Assembly: GCA_002292285.1 (NCBI GenBank)
Contig: DBBP01000030.1
Coordinates: 1-51,831, forward strand
Reading direction: 5' to 3'
Source: Proteobacteria bacterium UBA981
GTDB taxonomy: Bacteria; Pseudomonadota; Gammaproteobacteria; Ga0077536
Length of the DNA: 51,831 nucleotides
Each line of letters begins with the position of its first letter. The stretch's first letter is position 1. Positions 16,897-25,370 of this stretch are shown piece after piece. The notes beneath the pieces were generated by a model. The model had not been told where the DNA came from, ran no database searches, and saw nothing but the letters and a program-made list of their open reading frames with translations. Made by a program: the position numbers and the translations under genes.

Positions 16897-17580
16897 CTAG
16901 CGTTGCAGAATGGTCTGCGCGTTCTTGGAAAACTCTGCCGCAGCCTGCTTGTCTTTCTCCATGTTGACCAGCGGTTGCGGCACCTCAACGCCGCGCTGGC
17001 AGGCAGGGCGGTTGCGGATGGCATCGCGCCACCGTTTCAGATGCGGCAGACCGTCGGCTGAAACGCCTGACCATTTATAAGTCCGTGCCCAACACCAGTT
17101 CGCGATATCGGCAATCGAAAAATCCCCGGCGAGCCATTCGTTATCCGCTAAACGACGATCAAGCACTTCCAGCAAACGGCGCGATTCATTTTGGTAGCGC
17201 TCGATAGCGGGTTGGATTTTTTCCGGCATATAGCGGTAGAACACGTTCGCCTGGCCCATCATCGGCCCGATGCCACCCATTTGAAACATCAGCCACTGCA
17301 TGACCAGCGAGCGGCCTTTGACGTCGGTCGGGAGCAGGCGTCCGGACTGTTCTGCCAGATAAACCATGATGGCACCGGTTTCGAATACCGCGAAATTGTC
17401 ATTGTCCGTATCGACGATGACCGGGATTCGTCCGTTTGGATTCAATTCGAGGAACCAGTTTTCTTTCTGCGTTTGGTTGCTCAGGTTGATGGCATGCACG
17501 TTATAGGGGATCTCGAGTTCTTCCAGCGTGGCAGAAGCTTTCCAGCCGTTTGGTGTTGATGAGGTATACAGTTCAATCAT
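16897..17580 (-). CDS. Glutathione S-transferase, YfcG-like (Nu class)
   Basis: A 227-residue glutathione transferase. The thioredoxin-fold N-domain opens MIELYTSSTPNGWK, with T9 and N11 in the TPNG motif that activates glutathione in YfcG/YghU-type enzymes, and it includes NPNGRIPVIVD and FETGAIMVYLAE for glutathione binding. The all-helical C-domain has WLAGDFSIADIANWCW. Nu-class members show disulfide-bond reductase activity. The upstream frame is open, but GAGAG and the typical beginning place the start at 17580. A second transferase gene ends 64 bp upstream, so the two form a pair. Confidence 0.9.
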   Translation of the reverse strand: MIELYTSSTPNGWKASATLEELEIPYNVHAINLSNQTQKENWFLELNPNGRIPVIVDTDNDNFAVFETGAIMVYLAEQSGRLLPTDVKGRSLVMQWLMFQMGGIGPMMGQANVFYRYMPEKIQPAIERYQNESRRLLEVLDRRLADNEWLAGDFSIADIANWCWARTYKWSGVSADGLPHLKRWRDAIRNRPACQRGVEVPQPLVNMEKDKQAAAEFSKNAQTILQR

Positions 17581-17644
17581 GGGGTGCTCTCGCTGAATGG
17601 GCTGGCAGTAGAAACGCGTGCCGGGTTGACCGGGCAACTGCGCT

Positions 17645-18409
17645 TCAGTCTTGTTTGATCGATTCTATTTTGTCTTTGAGTACCTGCAAGGCATGTTTGT
17701 TTGCGCTGCGGATGGCATCCATCGACGGTGATTCGCGCGAAATATCGCCGAGATCCGCCAACACGACGTGGACCTCGTCGTGTCCTTCGATTTTTGCCAT
17801 GTTATCCAGCCAGCGCTGTACGCTGGGAAACGGACTGAAATCGTAGACATTGGTGAACTCTGCACGCGTCTGGCCGATTTCGACATAGGCCGCAAGATCA
17901 GCCAGCGTCACCTCATCGCCGACCAGATACTTGCCCTTAGTCAGCCAGCCGTCCTCCAGAGCCTGCAAGGCACCAGTGAAATTCGCCTGGGCGTTGGCCT
18001 TAACAAGTTCGGGGAATTCGAGATCCTTGCGGATCTTCGGCGCGACGAAGCCTATCGAACCATCGCGAATGGTGCGGTGATGAAAATGCAGATACCAATC
18101 GACGCGCGCGCGGCGTTGCGCGTCGGCCGGGTAGACATCCGTCCAGCCATGCTTGCGACTCAGGTAGCACATGATGGCGTGCGCCTCGCCTAACACGAAG
18201 CCGCTGTCCGGCTCTTCTATGCAGGGGATCGTACCGGCGGGGTTTTTCGCCAAATAGTTTGGGTTGCGACTCCCGGACTTACCTTCAGAGCCGGGATTAA
18301 CGAGCACCATCTCGAACGGCAGACGCTTCAGTATCATCAGCCACATGACGGCCCGAACGGGCTGGGAGAAAGGCACGCCGTACAGAATAAGTGTGTTGTC
18401 GGTAGTCAT
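17645..18409 (-). CDS. Glutathione S-transferase, theta-like
   Basis: A 254-residue transferase. The N-domain begins LILYGVPFSQPVRAVMWLMIL, with Ser in FSQPVR as the likely glutathione-activating residue of theta-type enzymes, and it has NPAGTIPCIEE and LGEAHAIMCYLSRKHGW for gamma-glutamyl binding. The longer C-domain includes YLVGDEVTLADLAAYVEIGQ. Theta-like bacterial enzymes often dehalogenate or open epoxides. It is the upstream member of a transferase pair and probably shares a transcript with the Nu-class gene, which follows after 64 bp. Confidence 0.88.
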   Translation of the reverse strand: MTTDNTLILYGVPFSQPVRAVMWLMILKRLPFEMVLVNPGSEGKSGSRNPNYLAKNPAGTIPCIEEPDSGFVLGEAHAIMCYLSRKHGWTDVYPADAQRRARVDWYLHFHHRTIRDGSIGFVAPKIRKDLEFPELVKANAQANFTGALQALEDGWLTKGKYLVGDEVTLADLAAYVEIGQTRAEFTNVYDFSPFPSVQRWLDNMAKIEGHDEVHVVLADLGDISRESPSMDAIRSANKHALQVLKDKIESIKQD

Positions 18410-18474
18410 CGCGTCGCTGCCCTATTGCTCGGATTGAGGTTCAAAAGGTAACAGTTTGGCGGGTGGATTGACCA

Positions 18475-19530
18475 TCACGCGCTGGCTGGACGGTCGGCAC
18501 GATCTGCGAGGGTCCACGCCAGTCCCTCCGGTGTCGTACGTACCTCAACTTCTTTGAAGCGCCGATGGGAATGGATGGTGCCTAACCATAATTCAATCCA
18601 GCACGTAGTGATATCTTCGCGCAATTCGCTGTCAACGCCCGCAGCGATGCGTAGTTGCGAATGCGAAATCGTGGCCCTGTCGTTGGTTTCGTCGATGTGC
18701 ATTTCGGCGACATCGCCCATCCCCTCGAACATCAGTTGCAAAAATCGCGCGGTGTCTCGATAGTCGCCATCCGGCATCGCCAACCGTTCGGCGAGCTGAG
18801 GAAAATACTGCAGACCGGTCAAACGGGCGGCTCGACACGCGAGTTTCATGGCCTCCTCGCGGCCCATCACTGCGATCAGTGCGCTGAGTCCATTCTTGAT
18901 GTACGCGACGGCATAGTTGCGATTGGCCCGCGCGATGCGCGCATCATCCCAACCGGCTGCAGGCAAGCTGGGTTGGATACTCGCGTCGTAAGCGGGTGGG
19001 CGCTCATCACGCGCGAACTGCAGGCGTTCCTCTTCGCCGAGCGCATGGTCGAATTCTTTGAAGTAGCCGCAAAAACCGAATTCTCCGGTCATGTCTTCAG
19101 AAACGCACACGAAGCCGAGGCGAGGGTTATTCAACGACACGCCGTTGTGTGCGTACCAGCCGCGCAAGAAGCCCATGCTCGATTCGACGGGAATCCCACA
19201 CAGGGTTGAACCCGCAAACATCCAGCGCGGGTAGCGGAACCGCACCCAGGCCTTGGTCGATGATTCTTCCGCATATTCGACTGGCACGCCGCCGACACTA
19301 TTCGACAGCACGTGGTAGCGCGCGCAGGCCACCGCATCGGGCAATCCGGACAGGCCCAATTTGGCAAAGCTCTGCAAGAAGTATTGTTCGTGTTGCTGGC
19401 GGAATAAGCGATATATCCATTCGCCCGTCGTGCGCGCGCCGGCGGAGGTGGCAACCATCAGTTGCAGACCCAGGAAATAGGCGTGGTGGAGGGTGGCCTG
19501 CGCTTCAATAGCCCGGTCAGAGTCAGTCAT
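18475..19530 (-). CDS. Conserved-looking hypothetical protein
   Basis: A 351-residue soluble protein with no signal peptide or membrane span. The sequence is rich in aromatic and charged segments, such as WVRFRYPRWMFAGSTLCGIPVESSMGFLRGWYAHNGVSLNNPRLGFV near the middle and CWIELWLGTIHSHRRFKEVEVRTTPEGLAW near the end, and it looks fully coding. I do not recognise a family. The position just upstream of two glutathione transferase genes on the same strand hints at a shared detoxification or catabolic role. The ATG at 19530 has only a weak purine-rich leader. Confidence 0.65.
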   Translation of the reverse strand: MTDSDRAIEAQATLHHAYFLGLQLMVATSAGARTTGEWIYRLFRQQHEQYFLQSFAKLGLSGLPDAVACARYHVLSNSVGGVPVEYAEESSTKAWVRFRYPRWMFAGSTLCGIPVESSMGFLRGWYAHNGVSLNNPRLGFVCVSEDMTGEFGFCGYFKEFDHALGEEERLQFARDERPPAYDASIQPSLPAAGWDDARIARANRNYAVAYIKNGLSALIAVMGREEAMKLACRAARLTGLQYFPQLAERLAMPDGDYRDTARFLQLMFEGMGDVAEMHIDETNDRATISHSQLRIAAGVDSELREDITTCWIELWLGTIHSHRRFKEVEVRTTPEGLAWTLADRADRPASA

Positions 19531-19853
19531 AGCTTTCGCCGTATCGGATCAATTTGGGGTCATGGTCGTGATTCTCTTATGCGGGACTAGGCTGAGGGAA
19601 GTGGCGCTGTCGATCTACGCCTGGCCTAGCGAGGCGGAGTAATCGAACGCCATTACCTGCAGTATTCGCCCCGACAGTTTGTGGCTTGTTTCATGACGAA
19701 GTTATCGTTACTCGGTCTCGCGAGATGTCATCCTGGCAGTATCATCCCCGTTCCCGCCATCAACGACTCGAGATTCAACGCTGTACGCAGCATGGGTCCT
19801 GTAGCGCTTCCCGTTGAGGTCTATCACAGGTTGAAACCAGAGCTTTTAGAAGA
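19531..19853. other. Divergent intergenic region, no gene seen
   Basis: About 320 bases between the minus-strand hypothetical gene and the plus-strand VanZ-like gene. Short frames here look like chance. No operator or hairpin stands out. Confidence 0.5.
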
Positions 19854-20315
19854 ATGCCGTCGAATGCCTTGAATAAGGACCTGATCCCGACCAGCCCGGT
19901 TGCGCTGCTGCTGCCGATTGCCTACATGGCCGTCATTTTCTGGACGTCGTCAGTATCAGACACCAACCCTGGCAACTGGTCAGATGACATGTATGCAGGG
20001 ATCGGCCAAGAACTTCAGAATTTGCTCCATTTCCCCATCTATAGCGTCTTGGCAGTGCTTTGGTGTCGTGCGGGCTGGCGCTGGTTTCCAAACATTGCCG
20101 GGGTCGTGATTTTCGCCTGGCTCACCGCTAGCGGTTACGGCGCTCTCGATGAGTGGCATCAATCGTTCGTTCCGGGCCGATTTTCGTCATTGAATGATGT
20201 TGTGACGAATATGATGGGGGCCGCTGCGGGTGTCTTGGCTTACGGCCTATGGTTTCGGCATCTACACAACGCGGCGAGTGCAGTAAATGACAGCCGCTCT
20301 GGGTTGGAAGGCTGA
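19854..20315 (+). CDS. VanZ-family membrane protein
   Basis: A 153-residue protein with four hydrophobic segments. It ends in the VanZ hallmark GALDEWHQSFVPGRFSSLNDVVTNMMGAAAGV, where the Asp-Glu-Trp-His-Gln and the later Asp-Val-x-x-N are conserved in the family. VanZ-like proteins are small inner-membrane proteins; the name comes from teicoplanin resistance, but most have no proven role. A weak AGAAG precedes the ATG. Confidence 0.85.
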   Translation: MPSNALNKDLIPTSPVALLLPIAYMAVIFWTSSVSDTNPGNWSDDMYAGIGQELQNLLHFPIYSVLAVLWCRAGWRWFPNIAGVVIFAWLTASGYGALDEWHQSFVPGRFSSLNDVVTNMMGAAAGVLAYGLWFRHLHNAASAVNDSRSGLEG

Positions 20316-20318
20316 TCG

Positions 20319-20338
20319 CTAAGCAAACCAGAGCTTAG
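20319..20338. terminator. Hairpin between convergent VanZ and SpoIIAA-like genes
   Basis: CTAAGC, loop AAACCAGA, GCTTAG, then TTT. It lies just after the VanZ-like stop and before the end of the minus-strand SpoIIAA-like gene. Confidence 0.55.
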
Positions 20339-20407
20339 TTTCGCGACAGCAGCACTTCGCAGAGTCGAAATGTCTTCGCAAAGGCCTGCGAATTCTCCCT
20401 GAGTGCG

Positions 20408-20788
20408 CTATTCCTGCAACCAGGCGATGGCGTCGGCGTAGGTCTCGAAGTAGCGCACGTCACCACACACAAACCACGAGCCAATCCGGGCCGCAATTTC
20501 TTGCCAGTTCTTATTGCCATAGATTGCGATGCGTTCGAATTCGCTGCCGTGCTTCAGTCCGAGCTTAAAGTCGTCCCATGCCGCCCGTAGCTCCCATCCT
20601 TCCATTTCAGTGCCATCGATGAGGGCGCGAACTTTTGGCTGGTCGACGCCCCCCAACGCGGAATCGATCATCGGCGTAATAATTTCGTAATCATCGTGCG
20701 TCAGTTTTCCAATTGCTTTAAGCGAAAGGAAAAAATCTGAATTCACGCGCTCGATCCCGATAGTCAGGCCATGTCTTGAAGTGTTCAT
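20408..20788 (-). CDS. SpoIIAA-like (STAS-related) protein
   Basis: A 126-residue protein of the SpoIIAA-like family (the fold of STAS/anti-sigma antagonist domains, without the standard phosphoacceptor). It reads ERVNSDFFLSLKAIGKLTHDDYEIITPMID, then KVRALIDGTEMEGWELRAAWDDFKLGLKHGSEFERIAIYGN and a terminal helix. AAGGACCTC before the ATG at 20788 selects the shorter form over an open upstream extension. It follows the CBS gene by 31 bp and probably shares its FNR-box promoter at 21321. Confidence 0.8.
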   Translation of the reverse strand: MNTSRHGLTIGIERVNSDFFLSLKAIGKLTHDDYEIITPMIDSALGGVDQPKVRALIDGTEMEGWELRAAWDDFKLGLKHGSEFERIAIYGNKNWQEIAARIGSWFVCGDVRYFETYADAIAWLQE

Positions 20789-20819
20789 AGGTGAGGTCCT
20801 TGCAGGGCGGGCAATTCGT

Positions 20820-21254
20820 TCAGGCGACACTGTCGTCAACATCGACGGCAAAGCGCTTACGTAGTTCGTTGCTGTAACTGCGACAGGCATCAACACAAGT
20901 AAATATCCCGACCGTTTTTTCGTGCCGTGTCACCAGCGCACAACCGCAGCGTCGCTCGGCCATCGCGGCAAGCACTTCGTCCAGCGGGCAAGTGATATCG
21001 ACTACGTAGGCATCGCGGATCACGATGTCGTTGACGGTTATCTCGTTTTCATCGGGGTAGTCGAAATCCGGTCCCAGGCATAATTTGATGTCCCGATCAC
21101 TCACCACACCGACGAGCTTGTCGTGTTCGGTTACGGGAAGATGGTGGATGTGATTCTCACGCAGAAACTGTCGCACCTCGCTCAGCGTCGCCTCGATATC
21201 GACGGTGTGCGGGAACGGCGTCATCACGCTGATAATGAGGGGTCGATTCGGCAT
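20820..21254 (-). CDS. CBS-domain pair protein
   Basis: A 144-residue protein made of two CBS motifs, each a beta-alpha-beta unit that binds adenosyl ligands or senses energy state. The first reads TLSEVRQFLRENHIHHLPVTEHDKLVGVVSDRDI, and the second PLDEVLAAMAERRCGCALVTRHEKTVGIFTCVD. Stand-alone CBS pairs often act as AMP/ATP-responsive regulators of other proteins. AGGA precedes the ATG, and a perfect FNR-type box is centred about 73 bp upstream of it. Confidence 0.9.
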   Translation of the reverse strand: MPNRPLIISVMTPFPHTVDIEATLSEVRQFLRENHIHHLPVTEHDKLVGVVSDRDIKLCLGPDFDYPDENEITVNDIVIRDAYVVDITCPLDEVLAAMAERRCGCALVTRHEKTVGIFTCVDACRSYSNELRKRFAVDVDDSVA

Positions 21255-21320
21255 GTCGCGTTGTCCTGATTGCCGGCGAAGTATCGATTGGAATCTTGCC
21301 TGCGCCTGTGCACGGAGCGC

Positions 21321-21334
21321 TTGATCGAGATCAA
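21321..21334 (-). promoter_or_regulatory. FNR-type box upstream of the CBS/SpoIIAA-like pair
   Basis: TTGAT-CGAG-ATCAA, a perfect palindrome matching the FNR/ANR consensus. It is centred about 73 bp before the CBS gene start. The regulator that would bind it is encoded immediately upstream. Confidence 0.75.
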
Positions 21335-21401
21335 GAATCAGTACCGTCTTGCGGTCGCGCCGCGATCGGCGGCTGTCCGCACGGTCCCCGATAGATTTCG
21401 C

Positions 21402-22130
21402 CTATTGATTCTGAGCAATCGGCATAGCGGGGCGTTCTCCTTCCACAATTGCCGCAAGAAGATCGGGGCGCAAAACTTCGACCACGCGACCATGGATAGA
21501 CAGAATGTTCTCGCGGCTTAAGTCGGTGAACAATCGGCTCACGGTCTCTATGGCGAGCGCGAGATAGTTCGCAATGTCATGTCGTGACATGCTGAGTGTA
21601 AATTCCGATCCTGACAGCCCGAGCTCACCATAGCGGTGCGCGAGATCGCGAATGAACCAGGCCAACCGGGCACGCGCAGCGCGTTGGGCGATAACCAGAG
21701 TGTGGTCTAGGCGCTGCGGGTTGGCGCCTCCCGCGCATCTGAGTAGTATCGGCAGGCCGGCTTCGTCCGGCCGCAGGCTCCGGATTGACACCGAACACAC
21801 GGAGCTTGTCTCCAGTGCGACGGCGCTGATGTCGTGGTGGCCACTACCCAGCATGGTGGCATCGACGACATCGCCGGGCAGGGCGAAAGCGACGATTTGC
21901 TCTCTGCCATCGACGGAATCGTAGACACATTTGAGCGATCCGCTGCGTACTACGGCCAGGCGCTCGGCACGGTCGCCCTGGTGGCTTAAGGGCTGACCAC
22001 GGCGCAGAATCACGTTGCCGACCGGAACCTGAGGGTGCGACTCGCTGTCGCCGCATAGGGCGCTAAGCGGGCACGGTTGGCGGGCGAAACAATTCAAACA
22101 GGTTGGGGTTAGTTTTTCGACTGCGTTCAT
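21402..22130 (-). CDS. FNR-like oxygen-responsive transcription regulator (Crp/Fnr family)
   Basis: A 242-residue Crp/Fnr regulator. The N-terminus has cysteines C11, C14, C20 and C26 (CLNCFARQPC, PLSALC); C11-x2-C14-x5-C20 matches the spacing of three [4Fe-4S] ligands in E. coli FNR. The fourth ligand matches the Cys in ETSSVC. The cyclic-nucleotide-like barrel follows (GQPLSHQGDRAERLAVVRSGSLKCV). The DNA-recognition helix ends ETVSRLF, with the E-xx-SR pattern that reads TTGAT half-sites. It should be active when oxygen is low. GGTGGA before the ATG at 22130 suits this start, and an ATG 12 codons earlier is also possible. Two CTACYTAG repeats lie upstream. Confidence 0.9.
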   Translation of the reverse strand: MNAVEKLTPTCLNCFARQPCPLSALCGDSESHPQVPVGNVILRRGQPLSHQGDRAERLAVVRSGSLKCVYDSVDGREQIVAFALPGDVVDATMLGSGHHDISAVALETSSVCSVSIRSLRPDEAGLPILLRCAGGANPQRLDHTLVIAQRAARARLAWFIRDLAHRYGELGLSGSEFTLSMSRHDIANYLALAIETVSRLFTDLSRENILSIHGRVVEVLRPDLLAAIVEGERPAMPIAQNQ

Positions 22131-22202
22131 AGCATGGATCCACCGGTTTAATGTTGATGGATTCATTTAACGACCCAGCGCCGAAAAATATCAGTCGCAA
22201 TC

Positions 22203-22231
22203 CTACCTAGACCACTGCGGAATCTACTTAG
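22203..22231 (-). promoter_or_regulatory. Paired CTACYTAG repeats upstream of the FNR-like gene
   Basis: CTACCTAG at 22203-22210 and CTACTTAG at 22224-22231 start 21 bp apart, two helical turns, about 73-100 bp before the ATG of the regulator. Read on the gene strand, the distal copy is CTAAGTAGATTCCGC, which recalls the TAMGTA-type FixJ sites in rhizobial fixK promoters as I remember them. Binding by the FixJ at 25371-25985 is a guess. Confidence 0.3.
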
Positions 22232-22317
22232 GGAAGATCTGCCAAACAGGCTGCGCTACCGGCCGGGCACGTTGCACGGCCTCAGGCGCGGTCCGGAATA
22301 AATCTCGCGTGCGGAGA

Positions 22318-22794
22318 TCAACCCCGGCGGGCGCCTGAGAAAACCTCATTATCGTCGCGCCATCGTTTGGCGATGAGGCGGAAGATATTTGACTCAGTGA
22401 GTAGTCCGACCAGAGTCTGGTCAGCGTCAAGCACAGGCAATCCGCCGATTTTGTTGTCCAGCATGAGTTCGGCCGCAAAACCAACCGGCTGCTGGGGCTG
22501 TACCGTAAGTGGATTTCGCGTCATTACGGTAGTGATCGTGAGGCGTGCCAAATCATCAAACGTCGCGGATGAATCCTTGCGCCCAGCCGGGTCGGGTTGG
22601 CTCATTTTCAGAATATCAGACCACGTCACTATACCGATAAGGGCGTCATTTTCGAGTACCGGCAGACGACGAATATGATTGGTGCTCATCAGTTCAAAGG
22701 CTTTCGCGATAGTGTCGTACGGCGACAAAGTGATGAGAAAAATACTCATGCAATCGGCGATAGGGATATGCGCAAGAGAACCGTTCGGATTCAT
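22318..22794 (-). CDS. CBS-domain pair protein
   Basis: A 158-residue protein with two CBS motifs. The first contains DTIAKAFELMSTNHIRRLPVLENDALIGIVTWSDIL, and the second contains MLDNKIGGLPVLDADQTLVGLLTESNIF, with VMTRNPLTVQPQQP between them. This is the standard adenosyl-ligand-binding arrangement of stand-alone CBS modules. GGAGGT lies before the ATG. It sits between the FNR-like gene and a cytochrome c lipoprotein gene, all on the minus strand. It is one of two CBS genes in this cluster, so energy-state sensing is probably part of its function. Confidence 0.9.
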   Translation of the reverse strand: MNPNGSLAHIPIADCMSIFLITLSPYDTIAKAFELMSTNHIRRLPVLENDALIGIVTWSDILKMSQPDPAGRKDSSATFDDLARLTITTVMTRNPLTVQPQQPVGFAAELMLDNKIGGLPVLDADQTLVGLLTESNIFRLIAKRWRDDNEVFSGARRG

Positions 22795-22852
22795 CGCTTA
22801 CCGACCTCCGTGAGCGGGTGTGCCAACTTATAGGTGATCGGATTGCCCAACA

Positions 22853-23329
22853 TCAGGGACCGTAAATAATGCCCGCATATTCAGGCAAGGTTTCGCGATA
22901 CTGAGTGTGTAGAAACTCAACGAGGTTGATTAGCTGCGCGACCGTCATCACGCCGGTAAAATCAGGCATTGGAGACGCCTGCGGCGCGTCTGCAGAGGCG
23001 GGCAGGGACTGCGTGTACTGGCGCGCGATCTCATGGTTCGGGTTGACAATCGAATTCAGCAAATCGCCGTAGCGCCGTACATTAATTACTTCGCCGCCGA
23101 GTTTGATATTGAAGCGCATGGGTGAGCTGTAAGCTGGCAGGTCGACTTCTGCGACCGAGTGGCATTGATTGCACCCCAAGTCCACGAACGCCGTTTTCCC
23201 TTGCTCAATATCTCCGCGTGGCAAGACGAAGCCGCGCGCCGAGTGGTCATTGCTATCACAGCCGCTGACTAACACAGCCAACACCAAGCAAACGGTCCGT
23301 ATCGATCGTCCTCCTCGAACTGACAACAT
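22853..23329 (-). CDS. Monoheme c-type cytochrome lipoprotein
   Basis: A 158-residue lipoprotein. The lipobox is LVSGC with Cys24 to be lipidated, so the protein should sit on the periplasmic side of a membrane. The heme site is CNQCH at 53-57; MPDFTGVM supplies possible axial Met residues. The tail (LINLVEFLHTQYRETLPEYAG) is typical of small class I cytochromes that feed electrons to oxidases. CGGAG lies before the ATG. An FNR-type box is centred about 63 bp upstream with a good -10 hexamer (TAGGAT) 31 bp further on, so low-oxygen activation is likely. Confidence 0.88.
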   Translation of the reverse strand: MLSVRGGRSIRTVCLVLAVLVSGCDSNDHSARGFVLPRGDIEQGKTAFVDLGCNQCHSVAEVDLPAYSSPMRFNIKLGGEVINVRRYGDLLNSIVNPNHEIARQYTQSLPASADAPQASPMPDFTGVMTVAQLINLVEFLHTQYRETLPEYAGIIYGP

Positions 23330-23385
23330 TAGACGCTCCGGTTTTCTGTTCAGGCATCATCCTAGCGTTGCCATCCAGTCGAATA

Positions 23386-23399
23386 TTGACCTGGATCAA
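23386..23399 (-). promoter_or_regulatory. FNR-type box of the cytochrome c lipoprotein gene
   Basis: TTGAC-CTGG-ATCAA. On the minus strand a TAGGAT hexamer (23359-23364) is centred 31 bp away, exactly the class II activator arrangement (box at about -41.5). Confidence 0.75.
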
Positions 23400-23458
23400 A
23401 ACTCCAGCGCGGACGTTTTATGGCCCAATCGCCGCGCACGAATTCGACCGCGAACGAC

Positions 23459-23472
23459 TTGACCTGGATCAA
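23459..23472 (+). promoter_or_regulatory. FNR-type box of the universal stress protein gene
   Basis: TTGAC-CTGG-ATCAA, identical to the box 73 bp away that faces the cytochrome gene. A CATGCT hexamer at 23494-23499 is centred 31 bp downstream on the plus strand. Confidence 0.75.
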
Positions 23473-23532
23473 CCCCTGTCGGCCTGCGAACCGCCATGCT
23501 GGCAATCAATCGTCAACTGGGAGCCGAAGAGC

Positions 23533-24003
23533 ATGGGGACTGTTAAACATATTCTGCTTGCCTGCGACGGGTCCGAGCACGCCGAGCACGCTGCGCAATT
23601 CGCGGCCTCACTTGCACGCTCATGTGCTGCGCGTATCACGCTGCTTACCGTGCATCCTGAAGATCTCCTTCTGCTCAATGCGATGGGTCCGGCTGTGTGG
23701 CCTGGATCAATCCCCTATGCCTCAATGGACACAGATGAACTGCGCCAGAGTATTGAGGCCCGCGCGACCAAAACAATTATTGAGCCGTGCTTGAAGATAT
23801 GTGGCGGGGACTTGGAAATAGGTGCGCCGGTGCAGGTGTGGGGGCAGCCCGCGGAACAAATATGCCAATGGGCAGAAGCGAATGAAGTCGATCTCGTCGT
23901 GATGGGTTCGCGCGGCCAATCGAGCTTTACCCGGCTGCTGCTCGGTAGCGTCAGCACCCAGGTGACCAATCACGCCGCGTGTCCCGTCGCAGTGGTCCGC
24001 TAA
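23533..24003 (+). CDS. Universal stress protein (UspA family)
   Basis: A 156-residue UspA-fold protein. It opens VKHILLACDGSEHAEHAAQFA and ends VVMGSRGQSSFTRLLLGSVSTQVTNHAACPVAVVR. The ATP-binding pattern G-x2-G-x9-G-S is intact (GSRGQSSFTRLLLGS), so it should bind ATP. Usp proteins help survival under low oxygen, starvation and respiratory stress. The open frame extends 55 codons upstream across the FNR box, which makes the ATG at 23533 the sensible start. A cytochrome gene follows in the same direction with a small gap, and a joint transcript is likely. Confidence 0.9.
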   Translation: MGTVKHILLACDGSEHAEHAAQFAASLARSCAARITLLTVHPEDLLLLNAMGPAVWPGSIPYASMDTDELRQSIEARATKTIIEPCLKICGGDLEIGAPVQVWGQPAEQICQWAEANEVDLVVMGSRGQSSFTRLLLGSVSTQVTNHAACPVAVVR

Positions 24004-24051
24004 CAGCCTGTGGAAGAAACACTAAATACCGTCATACCGAGGAGAGAATCG

Positions 24052-25302
24052 GTGAGAAAACACCATGTAGGTACATCAAGTGAAATTCGTAAGTGGACTC
24101 ATCCGGGCATGACGCCGCCGCGCTGGTTGGGTCGCAAGTTCCGCTTGTTCATAGTTGGCCTCGTCGTACTGATCGCCAGCCCCGCGAGCCCGGCGGCCAG
24201 CACGGCAGAAATCATGCATGACGTGTTCGACGCCCTGGCTTATCTGCTACCGCTGAGCGCGCGTGAGAGCAACTACGACACTCAGTGGGATGCTGAACTC
24301 ATCGACAGCAAACTTAAGGTTCTTGCCGGGGCTTCGAGTGCGATGGCCGCACACAGCCCACCCGGGGATGAACACTTTAGTTTGCTCGCAAGAGCTTTTG
24401 ATAAATCGGTCCAGGACATCACCGTGTCGTTCCAGCATGAGTGGCCGGAGTACGCGTATTACAGTTTGCTTGAGCTGACCGAGCATTGCGCGAACTGCCA
24501 CCGTCGGCTGCAGGCCCAGAGTCGCAATGAGTTCGGCCAGAAACTTTTGGCGCGCATGCACAGCGATGATCTTGCACCCGGCGCGCGCTTGTCGGTACTA
24601 CTCGCAACGCGCGAGTTCGACCACGCGTTAACATTACTCGAAGGACAGCTGATGGACCCGGCAATCGGCCCAGTCGAAGCCACCTATCGAGGTTATCTGC
24701 GTACCTATTTGCGCGTTGCGCTGTCTACCGGATCTGCCGTTGCACGAATAGCCGATTTCTTACGCAACTATCGGGCGCGCACCGATCAGCCACTTTACTT
24801 ACGCCAGCAACTCGACAACTGGCTTGGTGATCTTGCCCGACATGAACAGGCATTGGGTGACGAACCGACGCTGGCTTACGCGCGCGCCAGTTTCAACAAG
24901 GCGAGCACATCAAGTCTGATCCCTGGCCATGCCAATGGCGTAATCAACGATCTTGTGGCCGCGCGGATGATGCGCGAGTGGTTGACGAAAAATGCTGACG
25001 CCCCGTCCGCGACTCGCGCGGACATCTACTATCACCTTGCTGTCGTTGCGTTACGGACCACGGGACTTGAACCAACGGTGCCGGAGATGGAGATGTTGCT
25101 GGTTGCCTGCATCGAGGCGGATCCGGGCGGACCCTACGCAGTGTCCGCCTACCATTTACTCGAAGAGTACGGCTACGTGCAGGAGGAGCATCTCGCACAG
25201 CAAAAGGACAGCCAGATCCTCATCGACATGTCTGTGTTACGGCAGCAAGTGGGTCTCGGCACAGGCAATGAACTGCGCCGGTCGTCTGCGCTGACAGATT
25301 AG
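24052..25302 (+). CDS. Periplasmic heme-binding protein, cytochrome c'-like N-terminal region with helical repeat tail
   Basis: A 416-residue protein if started at GTG 24052, which has GAGGAG seven bases upstream; an in-frame GTG at 24010 and an ATG at 24109 are alternatives. A hydrophobic segment (RLFIVGLVVLIASPASPAAS) exports it. The one heme site is CANCH at 146-150, preceded by YYSLLELTEH as in cytochrome c'/cytochrome c-556-type four-helix proteins. The remaining 260 residues are helical with TPR-like texture (LATREFDHALTLLEGQL, IADFLRNYRARTDQP). No known family covers the whole chain. It follows the universal stress gene by 48 bp, so it probably shares the FNR-controlled transcript. Confidence 0.75.
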   Translation: MRKHHVGTSSEIRKWTHPGMTPPRWLGRKFRLFIVGLVVLIASPASPAASTAEIMHDVFDALAYLLPLSARESNYDTQWDAELIDSKLKVLAGASSAMAAHSPPGDEHFSLLARAFDKSVQDITVSFQHEWPEYAYYSLLELTEHCANCHRRLQAQSRNEFGQKLLARMHSDDLAPGARLSVLLATREFDHALTLLEGQLMDPAIGPVEATYRGYLRTYLRVALSTGSAVARIADFLRNYRARTDQPLYLRQQLDNWLGDLARHEQALGDEPTLAYARASFNKASTSSLIPGHANGVINDLVAARMMREWLTKNADAPSATRADIYYHLAVVALRTTGLEPTVPEMEMLLVACIEADPGGPYAVSAYHLLEEYGYVQEEHLAQQKDSQILIDMSVLRQQVGLGTGNELRRSSALTD

Positions 25303-25370
25303 AACGCTGCTATAGCGCCACGAACCGAACGTGCCTCAAGAGCTGATACCACTTCACGTTGGCTGTTTCA

